From: Raphanus sativus
Lineage: Eukaryota; Streptophyta; Magnoliopsida; Brassicales; Brassicaceae
Reading direction: 5' to 3'
NCBI RefSeq assembly: GCF_000801105.2
Contig: NC_079514.1
Location: 23,972,293 to 24,036,292 of the forward strand
Length of the DNA: 64,000 nt
Below the pieces are notes generated by a model, which had not been told where the DNA came from, ran no database searches, and saw only the letters and a program-made list of their open reading frames with translations. A program made the translations under genes and the position numbers. This document shows positions 1 to 10,690 of the stretch, piece by piece. The first letter of the stretch is position 1. Each line of letters starts with the position of its first letter.

Positions 1-570
1 ATTTAAATTTATATTAAAAACAGTAATTTAGTGATATATATACTATTAAAATAAAAAAAAAATTAATTTGTGATATATATATACTAGGTGAACCGCCCGT
101 ACGCATGTGCGGGCATAAATATTATTATTAGTTTATATATATATATTACATATATACAATTCGATTTTTGTGGTTTAAGATTATGGAGCATCTAAACATT
201 ATTCATTTGACGATGTAATCAATCTAAATTGATGTTTAGATTATTATCATATACATTGGTATATTAAAAAAATAAAGCATCCAATTGTTTATGTAGTATT
301 GAGATGGTATGTTTCGTTTTGATGATTAATGAAATATTGAACTAATTTCATCGAAATATACTGAAATCAATAGGTTGACTTAAATTGTTTAAAATTATTT
401 AAATAAAGAGTTTAAAAATACTACTGATCCCATTAAAGTTTATGAATACAAAATATCAATCCAGTCTGATGAGTATTAGTCGGATTAATTTCCGATAAAG
501 GACATGCGTATAGAGTAATTGTACAGATGGAGTACTAAAAAGATTGATAAATAACACATTATACTTTTAA
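1..570. other. AT-rich Helitron-derived sequence, no gene
   Basis: No coding region is visible. The first 80 bases contain two similar stretches of the form gtgatatatata(c), suggesting a short local duplication beside the Helitron end at 84. The rest is AT-rich and free of recognisable protein homology. Confidence 0.5.
84..114 (-). mobile_element. Helitron 3' terminus (minus strand)
   Basis: Read on the minus strand, a GC-rich hairpin (95-114, arms GCCCGCAC/GTRCGGGC with one mismatch) is followed about 7 bases later by CTAG (87-84) and then T. This is the standard Helitron 3' end: a subterminal hairpin and CTRR inserted between A and T. The element would extend rightward from 84, which fits the minus-strand helicase fragment at 690-1041. 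Its 5' end was not identified. Confidence 0.75.
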
Positions 571-600
571 TCATACTATTAAAGCTAAAACCCAGCTGTT
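571..600 (+). mobile_element. possible Helitron 5' terminus (plus strand)
   Basis: The sequence after A570 is TCATACTATTAAAGC, which resembles Brassicaceae Helitron 5' ends (TC followed by an xTACTATTAAA core). It could pair with the orphan 3' end at 10656 if the Helitron at 5495-7446 and the LINE are later insertions, but this pairing is only inference. Confidence 0.35.
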
Positions 601-689
601 TAAATTTATTCATTATTATGCATTTAAATTATAAAAGATAAACATTTAAAAGTAGAACAATAATAAGAGAAAAGATGTGATTAATGGTT

Positions 690-1041
690 GTTATCAAAAA
701 CGAAGGCCATGTAAGCATCTTTGAAGGTATGATAAACAATACCATTAACAATCCTATAAATCAGCGTAGGAGCATGGACCTCTTATGACATGTAACATCT
801 CACGTAAGTAGTAAAGTTCACCGAGACAATCATGACATTTAGCAATGACATATCCATGTGTATAAGTCCTACGTCAAGGTCTCCAAGCGCGTATCTTATT
901 ATCCCAGACAAAAGCAGTAGGAAATTCCATATAAAGATAACGCTGAGCTTGTGGATAAATAGCGTTACACTTCATCCATGACATGAATTTGAGCTTCGAA
1001 ATAGTAAACGATGGTACGTCACAACTACCGGACTCGATAGG
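690..1041 (-). pseudogene. Helitron Pif1-like helicase fragment
   Basis: The minus-strand translation matches the segment that precedes the ATPase core in plant Helitron RepHel proteins. Visible pieces, in order: LKFMSWMKCNAIYPQAQRYL, the EFPTAFVW block, GELYYLREMLHVIRGPCSY, then after a frameshift VNGIVYHTFKDA. In autonomous elements this region lies between the Rep nuclease and the Pif1 helicase motifs that unwind DNA during rolling-circle transposition. Two in-frame stops and one frameshift break it, and the Walker A/B helicase core that should follow toward position 84 is absent. It is a relic that cannot encode an enzyme, but it agrees in strand with the Helitron end at 84. Confidence 0.8.
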
Positions 1042-1209
1042 TATATCTGGCAGATGAAATGGCAAGATCATCTTCTTCGTAGTATATGATCCTATAATTA
1101 AAAGTATAATAATCGTCAAACATAAATCATATTGTGCTAAAGATAAAGAAAACACATACAATCGCCAACCCCTAGAGACGGAATATACATGATTTCCAAG
1201 AGAAAACAA

Positions 1210-1959
1210 CCTACAATTTGAAGATCATTCATATTTTGTGTTTTCCAAGAGACGGCATATACGTGATTGGAACATAGTAATGTTTATATTATATATATGG
1301 AGGAGGAAAAATGAATTGATTAGGGTATCCAATTTATAGATTAATGGTCTATTAACGATAAGTATTATTAGGTAACAAGATATAAACTAACATATTTTAT
1401 ATACGTTTAAACTTTTAAATAAACTGTTAAAATATTGAATCTGTGATTATTAAGTAAAGCGCCAGAAAAAACGGCAAATTTATAACAGAATATATTGATA
1501 TAATAAATAGCTTTGGTTTATTTTTGTTTATAATAAGGTTTTGCTTTTCGAACACATATGATTGGGTTTATTATAAGGTTTTGTTTCTGGAGAGAAACGT
1601 GCAGGATAACAGAGGGGGCCAAAATGTTACGTTCTATACTAAATTGAAAAGACAATTATTTTGGTCTAAATATTACGATATATACAACTTTTTTATTTAC
1701 AAATCTGTCTATCATAACTTATTACATAGAATATGTTATCAGAATATATATAGGAAAATCTTGAAGTCAAACAAATTAGTATGTCATCAGAATCAAAGGC
1801 CAAAAAATCATGAATTCAAGATAAATTTTAACATGTTAAATTATTATGCTACTCTATGATAAGAGTTTCTATAAATAATATCATAGCGAAAAATTTAAGT
1901 ACTTAACATATACAAACAGAGTAATCAATAAAAAAATTATTAATTAAATTCGTGTTGGA
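1210..1959. other. AT-rich stretch, no recognised gene
   Basis: Open frames here are short and AT-driven, with no family motif seen. It lies between the helicase fragment and the RPA-like remnants and is probably Helitron filler. Confidence 0.5.
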
Positions 1960-2835
1960 TCGAATTCAAATGTAACACATGGTCCTCCATCTGTGATCAT
2001 AACTCTTCCTGAAAATCTACAACAATTTAAATATTTTAGTGACTATGTTAAAATATGTCAGTGCTTATTAAAATACTTTAGGATTTAACATTGCTCAATG
2101 CAGTTAACTCGCCAGAAACGCAAAGAAGGTTTTATGGTTTTTACTGAGCCTCCAACTTTTCATATCCAATGCTCGTGCAAGCTTTCCTGAAGCTTCGCAC
2201 TCCAACTCACACCCACTGTGTAGTATTGTTGATGAAATACAAATAAGAATAATGTTAACTTAGATATAAGTTTATTTGACAAATATGTGTTACTTAGACT
2301 AAGAATAGTAATTACCTTTCATCCTTAAGCGTAAAATAAATTTAGAGGTACACCAAACATCTCCTCATAAGGATAATCCTCAGGCTCAATTAGAGTTCCA
2401 AATAGTAACCCATCCTAACAAATCTACAAAAGTAAATAATTGTTTAGGATATTAACTTAAGTTAATAATAGATAACACATCAAATAATTATATCAACCAG
2501 CAGAACAACCAAATGGGACTACATACCGATTGAATAGGTGTTGTCGAAATTCATTTGGAGAACTTGTTGGAATGGAACAGGTACAAACATTGGGTTTTCT
2601 GAAAGTTATTACCCATAAAATACATGTGCACGTTCGGCAAGTTTGATACGGAACTCATGTGGTGTATTCCTAATCAAACCATCGCATGGTGTAACTTGAA
2701 ATCGTCTGAATACCCTCTATTGATTTTCATCGAAATAGCCAAAATTGTGCTTATCAACCAAACAATTAGGAACTGTAATTTCGATTCTGCAACCCTAATA
2801 ATTCATTATCATAGAAAGAAATTACTTACACAATA
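1950..2835 (-). pseudogene. RPA70-like OB-fold (DUF223) pseudogene, copy 1
   Basis: Minus-strand pieces match the two-OB-fold architecture of Brassicaceae RPA70-like/DUF223 proteins that travel with Helitrons. About 2790-2600 encodes GCRIEITVPNCLVDK, then after an in-frame stop FRRFQVTPCDGLIRNTPHEF (first OB-fold). About 2150-2090 encodes SLRFWRVN (second OB-fold strand). About 2010-1950 encodes a VMITDGGPC-containing end. Intact relatives bind single-stranded DNA. This copy has a stop and frameshifts. Its parts line up in the same order as copy 2 (3430-4150), so the two are paralogous duplicates. Confidence 0.6.
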
Positions 2836-3429
2836 ACTAACAGAAAATGAAATACTAAACATGTAATTTAACTTAGGGTATTACATGAATTTAAATGAAA
2901 TTAGGGTATTGTTGTGTGCCATGAATTTCGTTTTTAAGATTCGCAAAAGCTTCTATAGTTTATTTAGTAGAGAGAGAATAAGATATTTGAGATTTGATAG
3001 AGGCGTTTGATATGATATTTTTGAACGGTTTAGTTTTTTTAAGTCAGATATTTCCATATTAAAGTGATTACAAATCTTTTAACTGTGATCGAGTACCAAC
3101 GTCCACATCATTAAGATAACGACTTAAAAGTGAATTTCTCTTATTATAAAAAATGAAATATTTAGATAGAGTGAACATAAAATCTTACATACCAAAATCT
3201 GATTCAATCATATTAACTTTGAAATTATTTAATCGATTTCGGTCATAAACATTACAAATTATGTTTTCCTTGATAACTAGTAAGTAAATGATTGAAATAC
3301 GACCATGGATTATAAAGACATGTAAAAACCAACAATATTTTATAAATAGTTTTGAGGGAGTTAAAGTGGACCCTAACTTACACTTAAAAAGATTTTTAAT
3401 ATTATTACAGACAAAATACATTTAAAACT

Positions 3430-4150
3430 TCATTAATCCATGGTGGATTAGTGATGAGTCTAGAGCACCCTCCTACGTCTGTAATTCTTGGTGTACCTAA
3501 TAATTTTACAATATAATAAAGAATATCAAACACTGCAGAAAACTTCATAAATAATAAAATATAGTATTACTTAATATTGTACAAACCTCCTAAGTTGTAG
3601 TTAACACGCCAAAACATAAGAGCAACATATGTTTTAATGCCATTCATCCACCTCTGCACAATATTGAGTTTAAATTCCATAGAAAGCATTCCTGGGACTT
3701 GGAATTGAAGCTCTACAACACTAATTATTTCAAAAAAATAAATTTAGTTTTGATCAACGAATTTGGTTTGGAACCGGTTATTAGTATTTCTTGTATCTTT
3801 ATCATTAGGAAACACTTCAAATTTATGGATCACTCTCCATTCATCCTCTGCGTGACGAAGAAGCTCATACTTTTTGAAATATGTTTTTGGTATAACTGCT
3901 TCGACTCTGCATCCCTTTGTTTGTACATAATTTTAACCAAAGTAAGAATTATGATATAATAATAAACTAAATTAATCTTTGTAAATTATTGAATAAATCA
4001 AAATTTGATACTTACATATTGATCAGCAATGATGAGATGTATGTCAGACGTTTTCGATGCTGTATCCGCTTCCCAATCGCTCAAAAATTTAGCCCAAATT
4101 TCAAATTCTGAAAACCCTTAACTCAGATCTGAAAGTCGAAACGAAGTCAT
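3430..4150 (-). pseudogene. RPA70-like OB-fold (DUF223) pseudogene, copy 2
   Basis: The start codon is at 4150-4148, followed by MTSFRLSDLS, an in-frame TAA, then the first-exon pieces FEIWAKFLSDWEA and SDIHLIIADQ. A good splice donor (GTAAGT) sits near 4015. The next exon (about 3920-3770) gives GCRVEAVIPKTYFKKYELL, then EWRVIHKFEVFPN, the DUF223 pattern of an OB-fold N-terminal domain. Further pieces TYVALMFWRVNYN (about 3600) and TPRITDVGGCSRLITNPPW (about 3490-3430) match the second OB-fold. It is homologous to copy 1 and to the short piece at 4615-4690. It is degenerate, with at least one nonsense codon. Confidence 0.65.
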
Positions 4151-4549
4151 GGTTCTTCTTCCATTTTTTTGGAAGAGGTTTTTAAGGTTAGGATTTTGAC
4201 GAATATATGGTACTTATATCTCCATAGTTTAGTAATAATAAATTGTATACGATCGTCTGTATAATCACTTTTAAAGAATATGTTATATTTTATTTGTGTA
4301 TTTCAGTTATAAAATGCTCTTAAATATTTCTAAATAGGTCGTACCAAATTTTACTATAACTATCGTCGATAACCATATATTTTGCATTGATTTCATTGCA
4401 CTTTTGAAATTGTGATAAATTAATATACATAGCTATTAAAATAACAGAAAAATGTAACAAAATTAAGAAAAATATATAGATCATAGACACTAAAATCTCA
4501 AACTTCTTTCATTTGCTTTTCCTCGATCCTGTCAAACAATAAAAACATG

Positions 4550-5031
4550 TCAACATATATTGTGTAAAACTAATATATATATACAGAATAAAAATACCAA
4601 TATTGTTTTGAATGTTGTAACTGGTTCAGTTAGTGGATTGAAAATTATCTTAGAGCATCCTGGAATATTTGTAACCTGTCTATATCCACATATATATTGT
4701 ACACAAATATGAAAAATTGAATAATAATAGTATGATTGAAGGTGGAACATTAGGCTGTGTGGTGGTGTGACTCTGCGATGCATTTTTGGCTGCTTTTTGC
4801 CCCCAGAACTGCTCAAGCTGAATCCCATAAAAATTAACAAACAATCTCAGTTCTAATAATCATGGAAAATTTCAAGTGATTCAAAGATTGAACAAAACGG
4901 GCATGGATGATATGATGATATAAATCTACCTTATAGCGTCCAGCTTTAGCGACCTCCTGTTTCTGCCTAAGCTGAGTTGATTCCATTGAATTCAAATCTT
5001 TTTTTTTCTTTTTAGTTGGCGTTGAACCCAT
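4550..5031 (-). pseudogene. fused fragment: unknown 5' exon plus RPA70-like tail
   Basis: An ATG at 5031-5029 opens a lysine-rich frame beginning MGSTPTKKKKKDLNSMES, preceded by GC-rich 5'-UTR-like sequence at 5040-5200 that stands out from its AT-rich surroundings. Downstream on the same strand (about 4690-4610) the frame encodes VTNIPGCSKIIFNPLTEPV. That segment matches the second OB-fold tail seen in the RPA70-like copies at 3430-3490 and 1950-2010. The 5' part is not recognised and may be a captured host exon. This looks like a third RPA-like remnant joined to foreign 5' sequence, a common Helitron product. Confidence 0.4.
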
Positions 5032-5039
5032 TAACCGAT

Positions 5040-5494
5040 GCCATTACAAAATCGCAGATTAGGGAGGGGAAACTCGCCGGCGCACTAGGAGGAGACAGAT
5101 CCTGGATCTGACGCAAAGATAACAGAAGAAGATCCGGAGAAACCCAGTTCCAAAATGAGAGAACTGTAAAAAAAAATTAGGGTTTTCGATTTGGAAGAGA
5201 TGGAGAGGAAAGGAAGGATAGTATATTTCAATTTTTATTTCCTTTTACGCCACATCTCTGTCATAGTAACTTTCTCTTTGATGCTTGGAACGTTTTTGGC
5301 TGGTTGGATGCAACTTTTTTAAGAATTTTCTACTTATTTTTTCATGTAAGTAATTTGACCCACCAAAAGAAGAAAAAAAGAATTCTATCTATAACAATGC
5401 GTTGGCCAACAAAACACTGTAAAGAGTAAAAACAAAATGTATAAAGAATATATGTATCTTAATCCATTATTTTTTGTTATGTCTTTTCCAGATA
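5040..5494. other. intergenic; GC-richer 5'-UTR-like patch then AT-rich DNA
   Basis: Positions 5040-5215 are comparatively GC-rich and read on the minus strand like a leader ahead of the ATG at 5031. From 5220 to 5494 nothing is recognised. Confidence 0.35.
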
Positions 5495-7446
5495 TCTAAA
5501 CTATTAAAAGAAAAGTACATTTTGTACTTAACCCTGAGTTTTTCTTAATAATTACCTATCAATGCGACTGACTTATATTAAACATTATGTTAACCAATTT
5601 AACTCGGTTTTCAGCTAGATTTTCGCCACAAGACTAAATCATCGACATAACAACACCACATTAATTTAGTTGACTTACTAAACTAAATATCATATATTCC
5701 GTGGTCAAATTTAATTCATGCTGTCACACAATCGGTTATAAACCATGTATGTAAAACCTTTTTTTTTCTAGAAACTCCCATGTATGTAAAACCTATACCG
5801 TAAAATTGCCATATGTTCACTGTTTTAAGTATTCCATTAAATTATTATGCTGGTTTGTCTAGGATTATAACTGATTATATGTAACAGATTTTCATATCAA
5901 AATGTTAACAGAAACATGGGTTGTACGTATAGCAACCAGTTTTAAGTAATCTGAATCAAAGATAGCTACAATACTACATTATTGATATTTAACTGAGGAT
6001 ATTTTTTGATGCCAACAATCAAGAACTTACCAAATACAATTTCTATTTTTAAGCTATGAAATTAACTAGAACGATTTCTATCTTCCTAACAAAATCTGCA
6101 TGTTACTTTCAATTTTTGAAATGCTATTTATTCCTAATTATATGCTAATCTATCGTACCAGATCTAAATCTCTTATCTTAACTAACTAATTATGATTACC
6201 TATTCAAAACAAATGAAAGACATGGATAACAATATATTAAGAAATGTAATGTTGTTTACAAACAGGCATAACAATATATTAATAAAGAAAAAAGAATGGG
6301 CTTATGTTACTAAAAAAATTGGAAGTCCATTAAATTATGAGAAACTATACGAAAATGTTTAAATCTTACTACCTAAAAACATCTTTTTCAAAAATGATCA
6401 TAAAACAAAATTTAACTTTATATACATATTTTAGATCAAAATAATAATTTAAAATTGATTTATATCAAAAATTGATTCAAAATATACATATATTCAAAAT
6501 TTTATTTTTACTAAATATTTTTCAATAACCATTATAAAAAATGTTGTCAATATATAAAAATTACCCAATTTCGAACACCAAATAAAGTTATGGTTTTTAT
6601 ATTTTACATTAAGTTTTAAAGATATAATATATATGATTATTTATATGATGGTACATACAAAAATACTATTAATTATATGATTACTTATATGATCGTATGT
6701 TAAAAACCATTAATTATATGAGGACACATATAAAATATATAATAATGACATGAAAAACAAAGAACAACCTATTTTTGAAAAGATACATCCGTGCGGATGC
6801 TACCTTGAACCATGTTTAGCACTTAAATCAAACCACTTAAATCTAATTTAAATAACTAACCAAACCGTACGTAGTAGTTAACCAGACAAATGTCAATTCA
6901 ATAACATTACTAAAACCATAATAATTAATAATCTTAATCACTCATCACCGTCCTTTAAGCAATACAAACTCTTATAATTTTGGAATCTCACAAAAAAATA
7001 CAATGGCATCTTCTTATCGTACACGGCTCTACTGTAAATTTATAATCTTTGTATCGCAAACATAAACCATATAATTATCATATATTCAGTCATTGAAAAT
7101 TAAAAAAGAACATATTATTAGTTTGTTACTCTTTGGATTACAACGTGAGCATAAAAACTAAGAAAACCAACTTTTATCATTTGAATATATTTATCATGGA
7201 TAACTCCAATTATTATTATATATTGAATCATTGGTCAATATCAACCACCAATTTTTTTTATCACAAGTATTTGGTCAATATCGACCAACAAACCTTCTCA
7301 CGATATAATTTTTAAAAATATAATAATATATCATTAGTAATACGGTAATCTTTAAATATATATTTACTAATTATAAAAAGTAACAATTTTGAAACAAAAA
7401 TAAAAATAAAAATAAAATTCGCACGGGCGTGCGGATCAAAATCTAG
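5495..7446 (+). mobile_element. non-autonomous Helitron, complete
   Basis: The left end is A|TCTAAACTATTAAAAG at 5495, a classic Brassicaceae Helitron 5' end. The right end is the hairpin CGCAC-GGGC-GTGCG (7420-7433) followed ten bases later by CTAG at 7443-7446 and T. Insertion between A and T without target duplication is as expected. The 1952-bp body is AT-rich and carries no helicase and no convincing gene, so it depends on RepHel supplied in trans. Confidence 0.85.
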
Positions 7447-7923
7447 TTAAAATTAAGATGAAATAAATAAAACAAGAAAAAGTAGATAAAAATCTATAAA
7501 AACCATATGATGAAAACAAAAAAATTTAGAACATCCATGTGGCCTGTCGAACATGACGATATACCACCAAAAACACGTTATTCTAGAACCTTTCGAACAA
7601 TTTTTTTTTGTCACTGTTTTTTAAAACAAATAAACTCTATACTCCGAGTGTTTTTCTGTGTAACACACTTCAGCAATAAAAATTATTGTTTCATCAAAAA
7701 TTATTGTTTCATCTACTATGTATTTAAAGTATCTACATGTCATCATTAGGAAAATCTTTAATAAATATATTGGTTTTGTTTAAGTTTATACTATGCATTT
7801 TTTTAAACTAACTATCAAATTGATTAGTGTACAAAAAAATAATTTTCATTTTTTCTTAAATAAATACTACAAAATTACCTAATATAGTTGATATATATTA
7901 CAATTAATGATTTTAATTAATTA
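7447..7923. other. AT-rich sequence between Helitron and LINE
   Basis: No gene is visible. A 17-bp direct repeat (aaaattattgtttcatc) occurs twice in tandem near 7677-7711. Confidence 0.5.
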
Positions 7924-7924
7924 C

Positions 7925-9100
7925 AGACAATATATTGATAGCACAGGAAAATTTCCGTGCCCTACGGAAGAATCAGAGATGTAAGGAGGACTTCATGGCT
8001 ATCAAAACAGACATGAGTAAAGCGTACGACCGAGTGGAATGGAACTTCATAGCAGCTTTAATGCTAAAGATGGGCTTCGATGAAAGACTGGTTGACCTCA
8101 TTATGTGTTGTGTCACGTCGGTCTCATATCAAGTTCTCGTCAATGGACAACCAAGAGGGCTAATTTTTCCAAAGAGAGGGTTGAGACAAGGAGATCCGCT
8201 CTCTCCATTTTTTTCATGTTATGTACAGAGGCTTTGATCTCGCTGTTGAAAGGAGCGGAAGCAGAAAAACAGATTGTAGGTCTCCGAGTTGCGAGGGCGA
8301 GCCCCAGGATATCCCATCTCCTCTTTGCGGATGACAGTCTTTTCTTCTGTAAGGCGGATATAAGCCAATGCAAGGGGATTATGGACACTCTAGACATATA
8401 TGGGAAGGCATCAGGCCAAAGATGGAATGCATCAAAATCCTCAGTGTTTTTTTGGAAATAAAGTGCCAATTCCTCTGAGACAAGATATAAAAGAAATCCT
8501 AGGCTTTTCTTCTGAAGGAGGCATGGGAATGTATCTTAAATTACCCAAACAAATATGCGGCTCGAAGATGAAAGTGTTCTCATTTGTACAAGATCGGCTC
8601 AATGGACGAGTCAACACTTTGTCATCGAGACTCCTATCCAAAGGAGGAAAAGAAGTCCAAATTAAATCGTGGCCCAAGCAGTCCCGACATATGTGATGTC
8701 ATGTTATTTGCTCCCACAAGGCATTACAGATAAATTAAAGAGCACAACTTCTAATTTCGGGTGGAGTTCGAAACAAAATAGCAGGGGTATGCACTGGATA
8801 GCACGGGATAAAATCTGTACCCCAAAAGATTCTGGGGGACTAGGTTTTTGGGATCTCCATAACTTCAATATAGTGCTTCTTGCAAAACAATTATGGAGAC
8901 TAATACATTACCCAAACTCGCTTCTGACACGGGTCTTGAAAGGAAGATATTATAATCACACTTCTCTCTTGGAAGATCGGAAGACATACTCACCATCATA
9001 TGGAGGGCGTAGTATTACGGCAGCAAGACCTCTTCCCAAATCAGGCTTACGAAGAACGATTGGTACGGGTAAAGAGACGAGGGTATGGAGTGATTCATGA
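7925..9100 (+). pseudogene. LINE reverse transcriptase (RVT_1), frameshifted
   Basis: The frame begins DNILIAQE, then AIKTDMSKAYDRVEW (motif A with the catalytic Asp), RGLRQGDPLSPF (RT motif B), and after a frameshift LLFADDSLFF (motif C, the FADD form of the catalytic pair). Thumb-region and connecting sequence follow (IKSVAQAVPTY-type, GGLGFWDLHNFN). Visible lesions: an indel in the T-run near 8207-8213, another in the T-run near 8448-8455, a lost G near 8670, and TGG to TGA near 9100. The enzyme would copy LINE RNA at a nicked target, but this copy cannot. Confidence 0.85.
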
Positions 9101-9112
9101 GTCCCGGACTCA

Positions 9113-10401
9113 GTGGCCCGACCACCTAAACCTGCGGATCACATCGTTTATAGACTACACCAACTTCTTGTTCATTCCTTTATTAGGAATGATACTAAGG
9201 AGTGGGATATACAGCTCCTACGGGAATTCTTTCATCCAGAGGATATCCCTCTTATCATTGGACTGAAGCCTTCTCGGTCTTTTGCTCCCGACAGATATTT
9301 TTGGAATCACACAAAATCAGGAGTGTATTCATTTAAGACGGGTTATGACCTACTTTGCTCGACCAAGCTGAGTCTTACACATGAGAGGGTTCTAGAACCG
9401 AGTTTCACGAGCCTCCAAAGTCATGTGTGGACGTTAAAGTCCCCGAGCAAGATGAAACATTTTCTGTGGCAGGCTATTACGGGCTGTGTGGCTACGACAG
9501 AGAGCCTCACTCATAGACACCTGGGCACCGATAGGAGCTGTCCTAGATGTGCTGCCCCAGTGGAGTCGATTAACCATCTTCTTTTTGAATGCCCTCCAGC
9601 CCTGCAGATTTGGGCTTTATCGGACTATCCGTCCCCTCCGGGTTACTTCCCGAGTACATCTATATACCAAAACATGAATTTTCTTTTTTGGAAGAGGAAA
9701 GAGGTGGCTCCATTGAGACCACAAATCGATACCTTCCCTTGGATCTGCTGGTACATTTGGAAAGCGAGGAATGATATACTTTTCAATGGAAAAGTTGTAT
9801 CTCTGATGGACACTCTCCAACATGCAAAGCTAGAAGCAGAGTGCTGGAGGAAGGCAAACGAAAAAGAGGATACAGATGAAGACCAAGACGAACCATCCTC
9901 TTCGGAGGTGGAGACAGTGCCCCTTGGATACCCCGAATCCCTACCTGCCAAATCGATGCATCATGGACCGACAATGGCATGGTAAGTGGACTAGGGTGGA
10001 GTCTTAAGGATCAAATGGGGTCTGAATTATTCGGACTACGGGCGTGTACCAAGAGCCTCTCAGCGCTTCATGCTGAGATAGAAGGTTTACTCTGGACAAC
10101 CTCATGTATGAGGGACATGAGGATAACTTCGATACGACTCGAGACGGACTGTTCGGATTTAGTGGATATGACCACAAACCCGACGGATTGGCTGACATTC
10201 GCGACAGATATAGAGATCTTCAGGAAACTTCAAGAGGATTTCGAGGATGTGAGTCTGTCTTATATTCCTCGGAACCGGAATACTCGAGCGGATGCACTAG
10301 TAAAGGAAGCAAGGACTCGAGGACATATTTTTTTCCATATAGATCAGACCCGGTCAAACGACGATGCTCTACGGAGGATCGACCGATTGACCACCACTTG
10401 A
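9113..10401 (+). pseudogene. LINE zf-RVT and RNase H C-terminal region
   Basis: 9113-9900 encodes the zf-RVT domain: GVYSFKTGYDLL, WTLKSPSKMKHFLWQ and the CPRC...HLLFECP zinc-binding motif. After a frameshift near 9905-9930 the type I RNase H domain follows. Its acidic residues are visible in IDASWTDNG, HAEIEGL, ETDCSDL and the final NTRADAL. The stop is at 10399-10401. A C-terminal RNase H is a known feature of one plant LINE lineage. The domain looks intact in itself, but it is out of frame with the upstream part. Confidence 0.8.
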
Positions 10402-10456
10402 TATAGACTAGATGGATAGTTGACAAAAAAATGAAAGTAGATAATATAAAATAAAT

Positions 10457-10656
10457 CACTCAAAATATTTATATTATTAAAATAGAGAAGAACATACTTT
10501 TATTGAAATCATTTCGACGAGTGAAGTATAAAATTTAGTTAATTGCATAAAAATAGTAAAAAATCATACTAAAATCCTGTAAATAAAATAACCACGAAAA
10601 TAATTATTTCAATCCAGTTATACATATTTCCCGCGTGAAGCGCGGACTGACCCTAG
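10457..10656 (+). mobile_element. Helitron 3' terminus, possibly a mini-Helitron
   Basis: The hairpin CCGCG-TGAAG-CGCGG (10631-10645) is followed by ACTGACC and CTAG at 10653-10656, then T. This is a clear Helitron 3' end. A degenerate 5'-like block (TC...TATTATTAAAATAGAG) starts near 10457, giving a possible 200-bp mini-element. Alternatively the 5' end lies to the left of the LINE. The 3' end is strong and the 5' end weak. Confidence 0.65.
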
Positions 10657-10690
10657 TATGATATAAAAAAAAAGAGAAGTTTATGAAAGT

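Larger units (their letters stand above)
7924..10431 (+). mobile_element. 5'-truncated LINE (plant L1-like non-LTR retrotransposon)
   Basis: The element starts inside the reverse transcriptase domain, so ORF1 and the endonuclease are missing. That is the usual outcome of incomplete target-primed reverse transcription. It continues through zf-RVT and an RNase H domain and ends with a short A-run (10425-10431) after the tail gttgac. Coding capacity is split across frames by several indels in homopolymers. I could not find a clear target-site duplication. Confidence 0.85.

Noticed and set aside
6785..6815. Hairpin-like atccgtgcggat as another Helitron 3' end
   Set aside because: It is not followed by CTRR at the right distance and lies inside the complete Helitron 5495-7446.
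8140..8677. Minus-strand open frames across the LINE
   Set aside because: They overlap plus-strand reverse transcriptase coding sequence with clear family motifs. Antisense shadows.
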